This document shows positions 8,859 to 17,573 of a DNA stretch of 64,000 nt, piece by piece. The notes under the pieces are model-generated. The model was not told where the DNA came from and made no database searches. It saw only the letters and a program-made list of their open reading frames with translations. The translations under genes were made by a program, and so were the position numbers. Within the stretch, counting starts at the first letter, position 1. The number at the start of each line of letters is the position of its first letter. Origin of the DNA: Actinomyces marmotae (GTDB taxonomy: Bacteria; Actinomycetota; Actinomycetes; Actinomycetales; Actinomycetaceae). The stretch is taken from NCBI RefSeq assembly GCF_013177295.1, contig NZ_CP053642.1, positions 248,001-312,000 of the forward strand. Reading direction: 5' to 3'.

Positions 8859-9965
8859 ATGACCGATGAGGACCTGGGCGAGCGCGAAGCCGTCGCCAGC
8901 GCCGGGGCCCCTGAAGGTCCTGACGGCGACGACGAGCGCCCCGGCCCCATCGGCGCCGACTGCGTTGACGGTGGTGACGGCGCCAATGGTGCCGAGGGCT
9001 CCGAGGCCGCCAATGGTGCCGAGGGCTCGCAGGGCCCTGAGGGTGACGGCGTCGAGCCCCGGCGCCGCCTCCTGACCTGGCGACGGGGGATCGCCGTCGT
9101 CGTCATCCTGGCAGCGCTCCTCGGCCTGGCCGGAGTGGGGGCGGAGCGCTACGCGCGCCATGAGATCACCTCCCGAGTCCTCAGCTCCCTCCACGGGCTC
9201 TCCCCGGATGCCAGGCTCAGCCTGGACGGGCCCGTCCTGCCCCAGGTCGTGCGCGGAGAGATCGACAGCCTCAGCATCACGGCCTCAACGCTGACCGTCA
9301 TGCGCGCAGGGGCCCCCGCGACCGAGGCCGCCACGCCCGCCCCGGAGCCCACGGCCGAGCCGACCCCGGGAGACGGGGGCCTGCTGGGCGGGCTCCTCAA
9401 CATCGTCACGGGCGCCCAGGGCTGCTCCGCCCCCAGGGTCGGGGATCCCGCGGCGATCCAGGGCGCGCAGCTGAGCGACGTCGCCCTGACGATCGAGGGG
9501 CTGAGCACCTCGGGGGTGCATCACGCCGACCACGTCGTCCTCAGCGGGACCCTGCCCTGGGCCGAGGTCGATCGCATGGCGGGCCTCGTCGTCGGTGGCG
9601 TGTCCTCGCCCTCCTCTTCTCCGCTCCAGGAGGGCGCGGCTAACTCCCCCGGAACGGCGATCCTGCGCGGGACCGTCTGCGGCCAGGGCGTGGGGATCCA
9701 CCTGGCGCCCGTCGTCACCGAGGCGGGGGGCGTGAGCCTGACCGTGACGAGCATCTCGTGGGCGGGCAGGGACATTCCCGCGGATCAGAGCATCGCCGGC
9801 AAGACGGTGCTGGAGTGGCTGGGGATGGGGCCCTCATCGCTCGGGCTCCCGGCCGATGCGCTTCCGACCGGGTTCCGGGTGACCGCTGCCCGGGTGGGGG
9901 GAGGCGGCATCGAGGTCAGGATCGAGGCCTCGGACGCCGACCTGTCCGCCCTCACCCCCTCATAG
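8859..9965 (+). CDS. LmeA-like (DUF2993) envelope protein, copy 2
   Basis: 368 aa. The N-terminal 65 residues are Gly/Asp/Glu-rich with a duplicated ANGAEGS motif (a DNA-level direct repeat near 8985-9027), cytoplasmic and probably disordered. A transmembrane helix follows (about 72-93), then a DUF2993 domain that contains an extra Pro/Glu/Ala-rich insert (about 150-175) before GCSAPRVGDP. It is the distal gene of the PP2C-FHA-wHTH-DUF2993 unit (17-nt gap). The extended N-terminus distinguishes it from copy 1 and could be a docking segment for the cytoplasmic FHA proteins; that is speculative. Confidence 0.8.
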   Translation: MTDEDLGEREAVASAGAPEGPDGDDERPGPIGADCVDGGDGANGAEGSEAANGAEGSQGPEGDGVEPRRRLLTWRRGIAVVVILAALLGLAGVGAERYARHEITSRVLSSLHGLSPDARLSLDGPVLPQVVRGEIDSLSITASTLTVMRAGAPATEAATPAPEPTAEPTPGDGGLLGGLLNIVTGAQGCSAPRVGDPAAIQGAQLSDVALTIEGLSTSGVHHADHVVLSGTLPWAEVDRMAGLVVGGVSSPSSSPLQEGAANSPGTAILRGTVCGQGVGIHLAPVVTEAGGVSLTVTSISWAGRDIPADQSIAGKTVLEWLGMGPSSLGLPADALPTGFRVTAARVGGGGIEVRIEASDADLSALTPS

Positions 9966-9980
9966 CCCCTCCCTATATGC

Positions 9981-10093
9981 GAGACCGGTCGAAATCATGA
10001 CCGAGACCGGTCGAAATCATGACCGAGACCGGTCGAAATCATGACCGAGACCGGTCGAAATCATGACCGAGACCGGTCCGCGGACCGGTCTCG
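9981..10093. repeat. 22-nt tandem repeat array ending in a 26-bp palindrome
   Basis: Four identical 22-nt units run head to tail at 9981-10002, 10003-10024, 10025-10046 and 10047-10068. Each is GAGACCGGTCGAAA followed by TCATGACC. They end in a perfect palindrome, 10068-10093, built from the same GAGACCGGTC core. The array fills the gap between the two halves of the signalling block. A second element with the same 14-nt core and the same palindromic apex lies at 24899-24970. No spacers, so not a CRISPR. Confidence 0.92.
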
Positions 10094-10229
10094 CGAACGG
10101 GAGGGAGAGGATTGCCTGGAGGGAGCGGAAACGTGGGTGAGGATACCCATCGCCGGAGGTATCGTCTCAGCAAGGCTCCGTTATAGCCTGCGTGCGGCAG
10201 AGCGCCCACCGCACCTCATGAGGAGACGT

Positions 10230-11501
10230 ATGAGCACCGACCCCGCGCAGCACCGGCAGCCCGCCGCACCGACCGCGGCCGGGCCGTTCAGGGGTGCGGT
10301 GCCCGCCGTCCCGCCGATGCCCCAAGCGCCGGCGCAGGCCCCGCAGGCCCCGCCGACGATCGCCCCCGGCGCGCGCCGCGACATCCGCCCCGCCCCGGGA
10401 GAGATCCCGCAGTCGGGAACCGTCCCCACCGTCCCCCGCGAGCGCGCCTACCCCGCGCCGACCGGCCCCCTGCCCACGCGCGAGGCCCTGCGCGCCGAGG
10501 CCGCCCGCTCCTCCCGCTCCCGCCACCCCGAGGAGGACGTGGAGCGCGCTCGCGCCCTCATCAAGCGCATCCACCAGGTCTTCGAGCAGCGTCTGGTGGG
10601 GCAGGAGCAACTGCGCCTGGCCCTCATCTCCACGCTCATCGCCGGTGGGCACATCCTCCTGGAATCGGTCCCGGGCCTGGCTAAGACCACCGCCGCCCAG
10701 ACGCTCGCCTCCGCCGTCTCCGGCTCCTTCACCCGCATCCAGTGCACGCCGGACCTCATGCCCAACGACATCGTCGGCACCCAGGTCCTCCAGTACGCCA
10801 CCGGGGAGATGACCACGCAGCTCGGCCCGGTGCACGCCAACATCGTCCTGCTCGACGAGATCAACCGCTCCAGCGCCAAGACGCAGTCCGCCATGCTGGA
10901 GGCCATGCAGGAGCGCCAGACCTCCATCGGCGGCGTCGTCTACCCCCTGCCGCACCCCTTCATGGTGCTCGCCACCCAGAACCCCATTGAGGAGGAGGGC
11001 ACCTACGTCCTGCCCGAGGCCCAGATGGACCGCTTCCTCATGAAGGACGTGCTGAGCTACCCCAAGCCCATGGAGGAGGTCGACGTCCTGGACAAGATCT
11101 CCTCGGGCGCCTTCGAGGAGCCCCTGCGCGCCCAGCCCATCAGCACCGATGACGTCGAATGGCTCCAGGGCGCCGTCGAGCGCGTCTACGTGGACCCGGT
11201 CATCAAGCAGTACATCGTCGCCATCATCAACACCTCCCGCGGCGGCGGCCCGCGCCCCGTGCCCGGCCTGGAGCGCCATGTGCGCGTCGGCGGTTCGCCG
11301 CGGGGCTCGATCGCCCTCATGCGGGTCTCCCAGGCCCTCGCGCTGCAGGCCGGCCGCACCTACGTCACCCCCGACGACGTCGGCCTGCTGCGCCACGCTG
11401 TCATGCGCCACCGCCTGGTGCTCACCTACGACGCCCTCGCCGATGACATCGCCCCCGAGGCGATCATCGACGCAGTCTTCGCGGCGGTCCCGACGCCGTG
11501 A
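10230..11501 (+). CDS. moxR: MoxR-family AAA+ ATPase
   Basis: 423 aa. A Pro/Ala-rich N-terminus of about 110 residues precedes the AAA+ core: Walker A ESVPGLAKTT (about 145-155), Walker B IVLLDEINRSSAKTQSAMLEAM (about 204 onward, cut here for length), sensor ATQNPIEEEGTY, and an arginine-bearing lid. MoxR proteins are chaperone-like ATPases that act with VWA proteins, which follow in this operon. I chose the ATG at 10230, 4 nt after AGGAG; the open frame runs back into the repeat array but that part has repeat-derived sequence. First gene of the Bat-type operon. Confidence 0.93.
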   Translation: MSTDPAQHRQPAAPTAAGPFRGAVPAVPPMPQAPAQAPQAPPTIAPGARRDIRPAPGEIPQSGTVPTVPRERAYPAPTGPLPTREALRAEAARSSRSRHPEEDVERARALIKRIHQVFEQRLVGQEQLRLALISTLIAGGHILLESVPGLAKTTAAQTLASAVSGSFTRIQCTPDLMPNDIVGTQVLQYATGEMTTQLGPVHANIVLLDEINRSSAKTQSAMLEAMQERQTSIGGVVYPLPHPFMVLATQNPIEEEGTYVLPEAQMDRFLMKDVLSYPKPMEEVDVLDKISSGAFEEPLRAQPISTDDVEWLQGAVERVYVDPVIKQYIVAIINTSRGGGPRPVPGLERHVRVGGSPRGSIALMRVSQALALQAGRTYVTPDDVGLLRHAVMRHRLVLTYDALADDIAPEAIIDAVFAAVPTP

Positions 11502-12547
11502 GCCGCCCTCCCACGGCGGGCGCCATCGAGCTGCCGGCCGAGCCAACGCCGCGCGGGTCGCGCCTGGCCCGCGTGCGGGGTCGCCTGTCCCTGCCCACCC
11601 TGCGCCGCGCCATCGGGCTGCTCGACGGGCGGCACAAGTCGGTGCTCCTGGGGCACGGGCAGGATTTCGACGACCTGTCCGCCTACCGCCCCGGCGACGA
11701 CGTGGGAGACATCGACTGGAAGGCCTCCGCGCGCATCGGCCAGCCCGTCATCAAGCGCTACCAGCGCGAGTCCAACCTGCCCCTCGTCCTGGCCATCGAC
11801 ACCGGCCGGACCATGGCCGCCCAGGCCCCCAGCGGTGAAGACAAGCGCGAACTCGCCCTCGCCGTCGCCGAGGTCATGGCCTACCTGGCCCGCCTGCGCG
11901 GCGACTCCGTGGCGCTCGTGGCCGGGGACGCCTCCCGGATGGTCTCCCGCCCGCCCCGGTCGGGCGCCGAGCACGCCGAGACGATCCTGTGGCTCATCGC
12001 CCGGCAGTACTCCGCCCTCACCGAGCCCCCGCGGGGCGCCCCGGCGAGCGCCCGTATGCGGGTGGGGCAGGTCTCCCCCCGGCGGGACAGCGGCGCCGCC
12101 ATCGGCGAGCTGGTCGCCGGCGCGCCCGCCTCCGACCTGCCCGGCCTGCTCGGCAAGGTCATCAGCCTCCACGGCCGCCGCAGCCTCGTGGTGCTCCTGA
12201 CCGACACCTCCCACCCGGACTCCACCGCCCACGACCAGCTCCGCAGGCTGTCGGCGCAGCACGAGCTGGTCGTCATCCAGATCGCCGACGACGCCCCCAT
12301 CACCGGCGACCCCGGCGCGGTCCGCGATGTGGAGATGGCGGAGGACCTGCCGGTGTTCCTGCGCTACGACACGGCCCTGGGCGCCCAGCTCGCCCGGGCC
12401 GACGCCGCCCGGCGGGCCGGCGTCACCGCGCTGCTGGACTCGCGGCGCATCGAGCACGCCGTCGTCGCCTCCGAGGAGGGCCTCGTGGACTCCATCGCCG
12501 AGGTGCTCGGCCGTCAGCGCCTCGCCACCGCCCGAAGGAGGCGATGA
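11498..12547 (+). CDS. DUF58 domain protein of the MoxR operon
   Basis: 349 aa with a GTG start overlapping the moxR stop by 4 bp. It has the DUF58 signature YRPGDDVGDIDWKASAR near residues 65-82, followed by IKRYQRESNLPLVLAID, the start of a degenerate VWA-like fold that continues through VVLLTDTS. DUF58 proteins almost always follow moxR and are thought to link the ATPase to the membrane VWA proteins. No membrane helix is evident. Confidence 0.9.
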   Translation: MSRPPTAGAIELPAEPTPRGSRLARVRGRLSLPTLRRAIGLLDGRHKSVLLGHGQDFDDLSAYRPGDDVGDIDWKASARIGQPVIKRYQRESNLPLVLAIDTGRTMAAQAPSGEDKRELALAVAEVMAYLARLRGDSVALVAGDASRMVSRPPRSGAEHAETILWLIARQYSALTEPPRGAPASARMRVGQVSPRRDSGAAIGELVAGAPASDLPGLLGKVISLHGRRSLVVLLTDTSHPDSTAHDQLRRLSAQHELVVIQIADDAPITGDPGAVRDVEMAEDLPVFLRYDTALGAQLARADAARRAGVTALLDSRRIEHAVVASEEGLVDSIAEVLGRQRLATARRRR

Positions 12548-13068
12548 CCGTGGAGATCAGCCCTCCGCAGCTCATGCCCGCCTGGATGGCGGTCACCGCC
12601 GTCGTCATCCTCCTGCTCGCTGTCGCCGGACTCCTCTGGTCGCTCCTGAGCCACCGGGTCCGGGACGGCTTCATCAGCGACATCCCCATGGCTCCCGGGG
12701 AGCGCCGCCGCTGGATGAGGCTCATCGAGCGCGCCGCGAAGAAGTACGACGCCGGGCAGATCGACCTGCGCGTCCTGCACCTCGAGCTGGCCTCCGCCCT
12801 GCGGGGCTTCGGATCCGAGCGCAGCGGTGAGGACCTGACCACCGCGACCGTCACGGAAATCATGGACATGTCCGCGTCCACCGAGTCCGAGGACGTCGAG
12901 ACCCGCCTCAAGCGCGCCAGGACCGCGGCGCAGCCCCTGGACGCCAATCCCCTGGGGCATGTCGGGGAGCTCCTGGCGATCTGGGAGCAGCCCTCCTTCG
13001 ATCGCGACTCCGACGCCGTCGCCGCCCGGGCCATCGAGCACGCCAGGCAGGTGGTCTCCAGATGGTGA
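12544..13068 (+). CDS. Small single-pass membrane protein of the Bat-type operon
   Basis: 174 aa. The ATG overlaps the DUF58 stop (ATGA); the frame is open further upstream but inside DUF58. One transmembrane helix at about residues 14-36 (WMAVTAVVILLLAVAGLLW) is followed by a charged, mostly helical cytoplasmic domain. By position it corresponds to the small membrane component between DUF58 and the VWA genes in other MoxR operons, but I do not recognise a named family. Overlaps the next gene by 7 bp. Confidence 0.8.
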   Translation: MTVEISPPQLMPAWMAVTAVVILLLAVAGLLWSLLSHRVRDGFISDIPMAPGERRRWMRLIERAAKKYDAGQIDLRVLHLELASALRGFGSERSGEDLTTATVTEIMDMSASTESEDVETRLKRARTAAQPLDANPLGHVGELLAIWEQPSFDRDSDAVAARAIEHARQVVSRW

Positions 13069-14120
13069 TGCCCTGGCTTCCCTGGTTCCTCATCGGCGCC
13101 GCCGCGTTGATCATCGGCATCACCGCGTTGCGCGCCGCCCGCGGGGGCGAGCGGGCCCCGGCCGGCCCGACGCGCCGCGTCGCCAACGCGATGCCGCTCC
13201 TGCGCTCGCCCGCGGTCCTGCGGCGCCTGCGCCGGCGCCGCGCGCTCCACGCGCTCCTGGGCGCGCTCATCGTCGCAGCCATGGTCTCCTCGGCGCTGCT
13301 CGCCGGGCGCCCAGTGAGCAAGGACGTGCGCAACGACGCCCTGGCCAGCCGCGACATCGTCCTGTGCTTGGACGTCTCGGGCTCCATGCTCGGCCTGGAC
13401 TCCCAGGTGCTGGAGACCTACACCCAACTCATCGACTCCTTCAACGGGGAGCGGGTGGCCCTGATCGCCTGGAACACGACGGCGCAGACGATGGTGCCCC
13501 TCACCGACGACTATGAGACCCTCAAGACCGAGATGGGCAAGATCACCGATCTCCTGGACTCCGCGTCCACCAGCCTCTCCTCGGCGCGCAGCCGCTACTC
13601 GCGAATGTTCTCCGGCACGATAGCGGAGGAGCTCAACGCCTCCTCGCTGGCCGGCGACGGCCTGGCCTCGTGCACGCAGGCCTTCGACAACTCCGGGGCC
13701 GCCAGCGCCGACGAGCGCCCCCGCTCCATCATCCTGGCCACCGACAACGTCGTCTTCGACAACTCTCACGTCCAGCTTTTCTCCCTGCCCGAGGCCGCCG
13801 AGCTCGCCACGAGTAAGAAGATCCGCCTGTTCTCCATCTACGGCTACGACCAAGGGCTCAGCTACGGCGACCTCGCCTCCCAGGTCGAGTCGGCCCGCCA
13901 GGAGCTGGAGAGGGTCACGCGGGACAACGGCGGCAAGTTCTACCAAGTGGGGGACTCCCGCACGGCCGGGCGCATCGTCAAAGAGCTGGAGAAGACCCAG
14001 GCCCAGGAGTACAGCTCCGACAACGAGGTGCGGCTGACGGACACCCCCAGGGTGGGCGCCATCTGGCTGGTTCTGGCCGCCGGCTCTCTGCTGCTCATCG
14101 CCGCCTGGAGGCGCGCATGA
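13062..14120 (+). CDS. VWA-domain membrane protein (BatA/BatB type), first copy
   Basis: 352 aa. Two N-terminal transmembrane segments (about 8-24 and 66-82), a VWA domain (about 95-315) and a C-terminal transmembrane helix, the BatA/BatB layout. The MIDAS metal motif is canonical, DVSGS near residue 105, with the T-D pair in LATDN. VWA domains bind divalent metal and protein partners; in MoxR operons they are remodelled by the ATPase. Bat proteins are linked to oxygen and stress tolerance in some bacteria. Coupled by overlap to both neighbours. Confidence 0.9.
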   Translation: MVMPWLPWFLIGAAALIIGITALRAARGGERAPAGPTRRVANAMPLLRSPAVLRRLRRRRALHALLGALIVAAMVSSALLAGRPVSKDVRNDALASRDIVLCLDVSGSMLGLDSQVLETYTQLIDSFNGERVALIAWNTTAQTMVPLTDDYETLKTEMGKITDLLDSASTSLSSARSRYSRMFSGTIAEELNASSLAGDGLASCTQAFDNSGAASADERPRSIILATDNVVFDNSHVQLFSLPEAAELATSKKIRLFSIYGYDQGLSYGDLASQVESARQELERVTRDNGGKFYQVGDSRTAGRIVKELEKTQAQEYSSDNEVRLTDTPRVGAIWLVLAAGSLLLIAAWRRA

Positions 14121-15244
14121 CATTCCATCCTCTGTTCGGATGGCCCTTCACCATCCTCATCGCCCTCATCGGCATCGGCGCCGTCGTCATGAACTGGTGG
14201 CGCCTGCGCCCGCCGCGCCCCCAGGCGGCCCCCGCCCCCTACGGCCCGCGGGGCCTGACCCTGCGGGGGGCCGGCGCTGCTCTCCCGCCCGCCCGCCGGC
14301 TGTCGCGCTCGGCGCGCCTCGTCGTCGCCCGCCGGGCCGCGCTGGTGGTCACCCTCGTGCTCATGCTCGCCGGACCCAGCACCTACCAGTACGATCAGCG
14401 GGTCACCTCCACCACCGAGGTCTACCTCGTCGTCGACCGCACGGGCTCCATGGCCGCCGAGGACTGGGCCGGCGGCGCCGGGACCCGGCTCGACGGCGTG
14501 CGCGCGGACCTGGAGGCGATCCGCAAGGCCCTGCCCGAGGCCCGCTTCTCCATCCTCGCCCTGGACTCCGCGGCGGCCAGGGAGATGCCGTTGAGCACCG
14601 ACACCAACGCCGTCGACTCCTGGATCAAGACGCTCCGCCAGGAGGTGACGAGCCGATCCACGGGCTCCTCGCTCGAGCGCATGCTCCCGCTTCTGACCGC
14701 CACCCTCACCGAGGCCGCGCAGGTGGCCCCCCAGGACGCCCGCCTCGTCTACATCCTCTCTGACGGCGAGGCCACCGACGATGGCGCCGGGGCCAAGGAC
14801 GCCGCCTCGCAGGGCGTGTCCTGGAAGGATCTCGCCCCCCTCGTCGACGGCGGCGCGGTGCTGGGCTACGGCACCGCCCAGGGCGGGAGGATGCGCGAGT
14901 ACGACGGCGGCACGACCCCCGCCGACCAGATGCCCTACATCAAGGAGAAGGGGCACAGCGATGACGCCGTCTCGGTCCCGGACGTCCAGGAGCTGCAGGC
15001 GGTGGCGAAGGACCTCGGCCTGCCCTACTACCAGCGCGACGGCGAGGGCGATGACCCGACGAGCGCCTTCACGAGCGTCGACGTCGAGCAGATCCTGTCC
15101 GACGGGCACCACGGCAAGCGCTCCAGCCGCTACCTCACCTGGCCCCTGGCGCTCCTGGTCTTCGCGCTCATGACCTGGGAGGCGGCGGCGCTCGTGCGAT
15201 CCGACATCGAGGTGCGCCGCCTGGCGCGGTCAGGGGGCCGGTGA
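14117..15244 (+). CDS. VWA-domain membrane protein, second copy, variant MIDAS
   Basis: 375 aa. N-terminal helix (about 10-28), a second hydrophobic segment (about 70-88), VWA domain (about 95-335) and a C-terminal helix. The metal site reads DRTGS rather than the classical DxSxS, so the first serine is threonine, a conservative change that may still bind metal. ILSDGEATDDG supplies the later MIDAS residues. Overlaps its neighbours by 4 bp on both sides, so it should be made together with the first VWA protein and may form a hetero-oligomer with it. Confidence 0.9.
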   Translation: MTFHPLFGWPFTILIALIGIGAVVMNWWRLRPPRPQAAPAPYGPRGLTLRGAGAALPPARRLSRSARLVVARRAALVVTLVLMLAGPSTYQYDQRVTSTTEVYLVVDRTGSMAAEDWAGGAGTRLDGVRADLEAIRKALPEARFSILALDSAAAREMPLSTDTNAVDSWIKTLRQEVTSRSTGSSLERMLPLLTATLTEAAQVAPQDARLVYILSDGEATDDGAGAKDAASQGVSWKDLAPLVDGGAVLGYGTAQGGRMREYDGGTTPADQMPYIKEKGHSDDAVSVPDVQELQAVAKDLGLPYYQRDGEGDDPTSAFTSVDVEQILSDGHHGKRSSRYLTWPLALLVFALMTWEAAALVRSDIEVRRLARSGGR

Positions 15245-16074
15245 TGGGATCGCGCGAGCCAATGCCGAGGCGCCGCCGGCTACTGATCGGGCTCAGCCTG
15301 ACCTCGATCCTGCTCGTCGTGGGCCTGTGGCTCGCGGCGGTGTCCACGGGCACCACCCTGGCCAACCGCTCCCTGTACGCGGGCGACTACTCCACCGCGG
15401 TGGACCGCTACCGCATGGTGCGCACGATCAACCCATGGCTGCACAAGTGGAGGGCGCGCTACAACCTGGGCACCGCCGAGCTCCTGGCGGGGGACTACGA
15501 CCGCGCGATCGCCGACCTGGAGTCCGCCCTGCCCGATGCCCCCCAGGGGGTCATCGACGTCGCCTATGACACCGCGGGCAACGTCATTCGGCAGCGCACC
15601 GGCGTGTGCATGACACGCGTCAACCTCTTCGTGGCCCATATGGCCCTGGCCGGGCAGGCCCAGGAATCGGGGGACACGACGGCGGCGCAGGCCCAGGTCG
15701 ACGCCGCGAAGGAGGCCGCGGGCGACTGCGAGGTCCCCCCGGCCCAGTCCCCGCAGCCCCAGCCGACGACGCCTCCCACCCAGCCCCCGACACCCTCGCC
15801 CACCCAGGCCCCGACCGAGTCCGGGCCCCCCTCCCCGGACGCGTCCCAGAGCCCCAGCAGTGGTTCATCAACAGATCCGAGCCCCTCCGGCTCCTCCTCG
15901 CCGACCGCGGAGCCGACCGCCCCCGGGGCGAGCGAGCCCACTGCGGGCGAGAGCGGCTCAGCCAGCCCAACGCCCACGGAGGGCCAGGAGAAGGAGAAGA
16001 GGCTTCAGCGCCGCAACCAGGGTCGTGAGGAGCGCTCGGCAGCGCCCAATGACGGCGCCAAGCGCCGCTGGTGA
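15241..16074 (+). CDS. TPR-like membrane protein with Pro/Ser/Thr-rich tail (BatC position)
   Basis: 277 aa. The GTG at 15241 overlaps the upstream stop by 4 bp; an ATG at 15244 overlaps by one base and is equally possible. A transmembrane helix (about 16-37) is followed by a tetratricopeptide-like stretch (LYAGDYSTAVDRYRMV... YNLGTAELLAGDYDRAIADL, about 46-105), then about 100 residues of low-complexity Pro/Thr/Ser/Gln and a basic end. This matches the TPR protein that closes Bat operons. The tail is extracellular by topology and may be cell-wall associated. Confidence 0.82.
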   Translation: MMGSREPMPRRRRLLIGLSLTSILLVVGLWLAAVSTGTTLANRSLYAGDYSTAVDRYRMVRTINPWLHKWRARYNLGTAELLAGDYDRAIADLESALPDAPQGVIDVAYDTAGNVIRQRTGVCMTRVNLFVAHMALAGQAQESGDTTAAQAQVDAAKEAAGDCEVPPAQSPQPQPTTPPTQPPTPSPTQAPTESGPPSPDASQSPSSGSSTDPSPSGSSSPTAEPTAPGASEPTAGESGSASPTPTEGQEKEKRLQRRNQGREERSAAPNDGAKRRW

Positions 16075-16086
16075 GCCAGCGGCGCT
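16061..16086. terminator. Stem-loop at the end of the Bat operon
   Basis: Perfect 11-bp stem with a TGAG loop that contains the stop codon of the TPR gene. It lies between convergent genes and could stop transcription from both sides. There is no T-run. Confidence 0.65.
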
Positions 16087-16155
16087 GCGACGAGAGGCCA
16101 TTGAGGCGAGTGACCGCGGGCGAGGCCGGGGCCGGCGCTGGGGGGCTTGGTCGGC

Positions 16156-16851
16156 TCAGCCGGCGGCGGCCCGCTCGTGCGGCGCCTCCTGGGCCCTCTG
16201 GGCCGACGCGTCCTCCGTGGCGTGGGTGCGACGGATGGCGGGCACCGCGTGGTCCGGCAGTCGCGCTCCGACGGCTCGCAGCACGAAGATGTCCAGGGCG
16301 TCGAGGTAGGCGGCCCGCGCCGCGGGGTCCTGGGGGGTGGGCCGCCCGCCCATGACGCAGGCGTTGAGCAGGGGGATGAGCATCCCCGGGTCCTGCCGGG
16401 GGATGAGGCCCTCATCCATGGCGTCGGAGAGGATCGAGGCGAGCATCTGGCTGATGAGCCCACCGTGGGCGCGCAGCCGTCCCGCCGTGTTGCGCGAGAC
16501 CGAGCTGGCCAGCGGCCCGGTGGTCGGGAAGTGGAAGTGGCGCTTGAGGAGGGCCTGCTGGCGCACGTACACGCGCAGGCGGTCGAGGGGGTCCTCGATG
16601 CCCGCCAGCGCGATGGACAACTCCTCGGAGTAGCGGACGACCTCGTGCTCCATGAAGGCCAGGAGCAGGTCCTCCTTATCGGCGAAATGGTTGTAGACGG
16701 CGGTGCGGCCCACGCCGGCGCGTGAGGCGACGTCGGAGAGTGTGATCTTGTCGAAGGAGCGCTGGCTCATGAGGAGGGACAGGGATTCGAACAGCGCGTT
16801 GCGCGTGCGCTCGCGGTGCTCGGCGAGGGAACTACCCATGATTTTCGGCAT
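16156..16851 (-). CDS. TetR/AcrR-family regulator
   Basis: 231 aa. The N-terminal helix-turn-helix (ITLSDVASRAGVGRTAVYNHF, about residues 36-57, shown in part) is a clear TetR signature; the rest is an all-helical ligand domain. The ATG at 16851 is chosen over one 12 nt downstream because a TAGGCT box (16858-16863, minus strand) lies exactly 6 nt before it. An 11-bp perfect palindrome, TCACGACGTGA (16866-16876), sits just upstream of that box and could be its own operator. Target genes are unknown. Confidence 0.88.
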   Translation of the reverse strand: MPKIMGSSLAEHRERTRNALFESLSLLMSQRSFDKITLSDVASRAGVGRTAVYNHFADKEDLLLAFMEHEVVRYSEELSIALAGIEDPLDRLRVYVRQQALLKRHFHFPTTGPLASSVSRNTAGRLRAHGGLISQMLASILSDAMDEGLIPRQDPGMLIPLLNACVMGGRPTPQDPAARAAYLDALDIFVLRAVGARLPDHAVPAIRRTHATEDASAQRAQEAPHERAAAG

Positions 16852-16865
16852 GAGGCCAGCCTAAC

Positions 16866-16876
16866 TCACGACGTGA
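16866..16876. promoter_or_regulatory. Possible TetR operator
   Basis: Perfect odd palindrome TCACGACGTGA directly upstream of the -10 box of the tetR gene. Its position fits autorepression, but it is short and could be chance. Confidence 0.35.
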
Positions 16877-16982
16877 CGTTGTGGGGCTCAATGTCAGCAA
16901 GTGTGGGCTCCGGTGTGGGCCGCGGCCTGGGAGGAAATCGCGTTTGTGCGAGAGATCACGGAAAGGGTGTTGGTCCCCGGGA

Positions 16983-17495
16983 TCAGGGCCGCGCTCCCGG
17001 CGCGAGCACCGACCGGATCGCGCGAAGGATGGGCGCGTCCGCCGGCAGCCAGGGAAGGGCGTCGAGCTCCCCCAGTCGCGCCCAGTGCAGTGACTGGTGC
17101 GCCTTCCCGCATCGGGGTGGGCGATCGCCGTCGGGCTCTGCGAGCCAGACCCTCATCCGGTGCCCGTTCATCGCGGCCCAGGCCGGGGCGTCGTCGCCCG
17201 GCCACTCCCGCCGCGCCGGGGGAGGTGGAACCGCCAGGGCGGCGGGTGGCACGACCTCGGCGCCCAGGCGCACCGACGCCCCGATCTCCTCGGCGAGCTC
17301 GCGCGTCAGCGCGGTCACCGGCTCCTCCCCGCTCTCGACCTTGCCGCCCGGCAGCTCGTACTGGCCCGCGTGCTGGGGAGGGTAGGAGCGGGCGGCACAG
17401 AGCATCGCCGTCGGGCGGTCCAGGGAATCCAGGATCGCGGCGGCGACGACGAGGCGGCCCGAGGAGGGCCGGGCGGGGCGGGCGGGGGCGCTCAT
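16983..17495 (-). CDS. Nudix hydrolase (MutT-like)
   Basis: 170 aa. A complete Nudix box GKVESGEEP...RELAEEIGA (Gx5Ex7REUxEExGU) lies near residues 46-68. The enzyme probably hydrolyses oxidised nucleoside triphosphates (8-oxo-dGTP) or another nucleoside diphosphate derivative. The open frame extends upstream, but a TACAGT box (17502-17507, minus strand) exactly 6 nt before the ATG at 17495 supports that start. Divergent from the M50 gene. Confidence 0.88.
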   Translation of the reverse strand: MSAPARPARPSSGRLVVAAAILDSLDRPTAMLCAARSYPPQHAGQYELPGGKVESGEEPVTALTRELAEEIGASVRLGAEVVPPAALAVPPPPARREWPGDDAPAWAAMNGHRMRVWLAEPDGDRPPRCGKAHQSLHWARLGELDALPWLPADAPILRAIRSVLAPGARP

Positions 17496-17573
17496 GTGCC
17501 GACTGTAGAGCCCCGGCCGCGCCCTTCCCGGAGCGCGCAGGGCGCGCATGAGCGCATGGGGCACAATCCCACC

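Noticed and set aside
9981..10093. CRISPR array
   Set aside because: Units are contiguous, with no unique spacers and no cas genes.
10041..10229. MoxR N-terminal extension from ATG 10041
   Set aside because: The extension translates repeat units and the palindrome; ATG 10230 has AGGAG before it.
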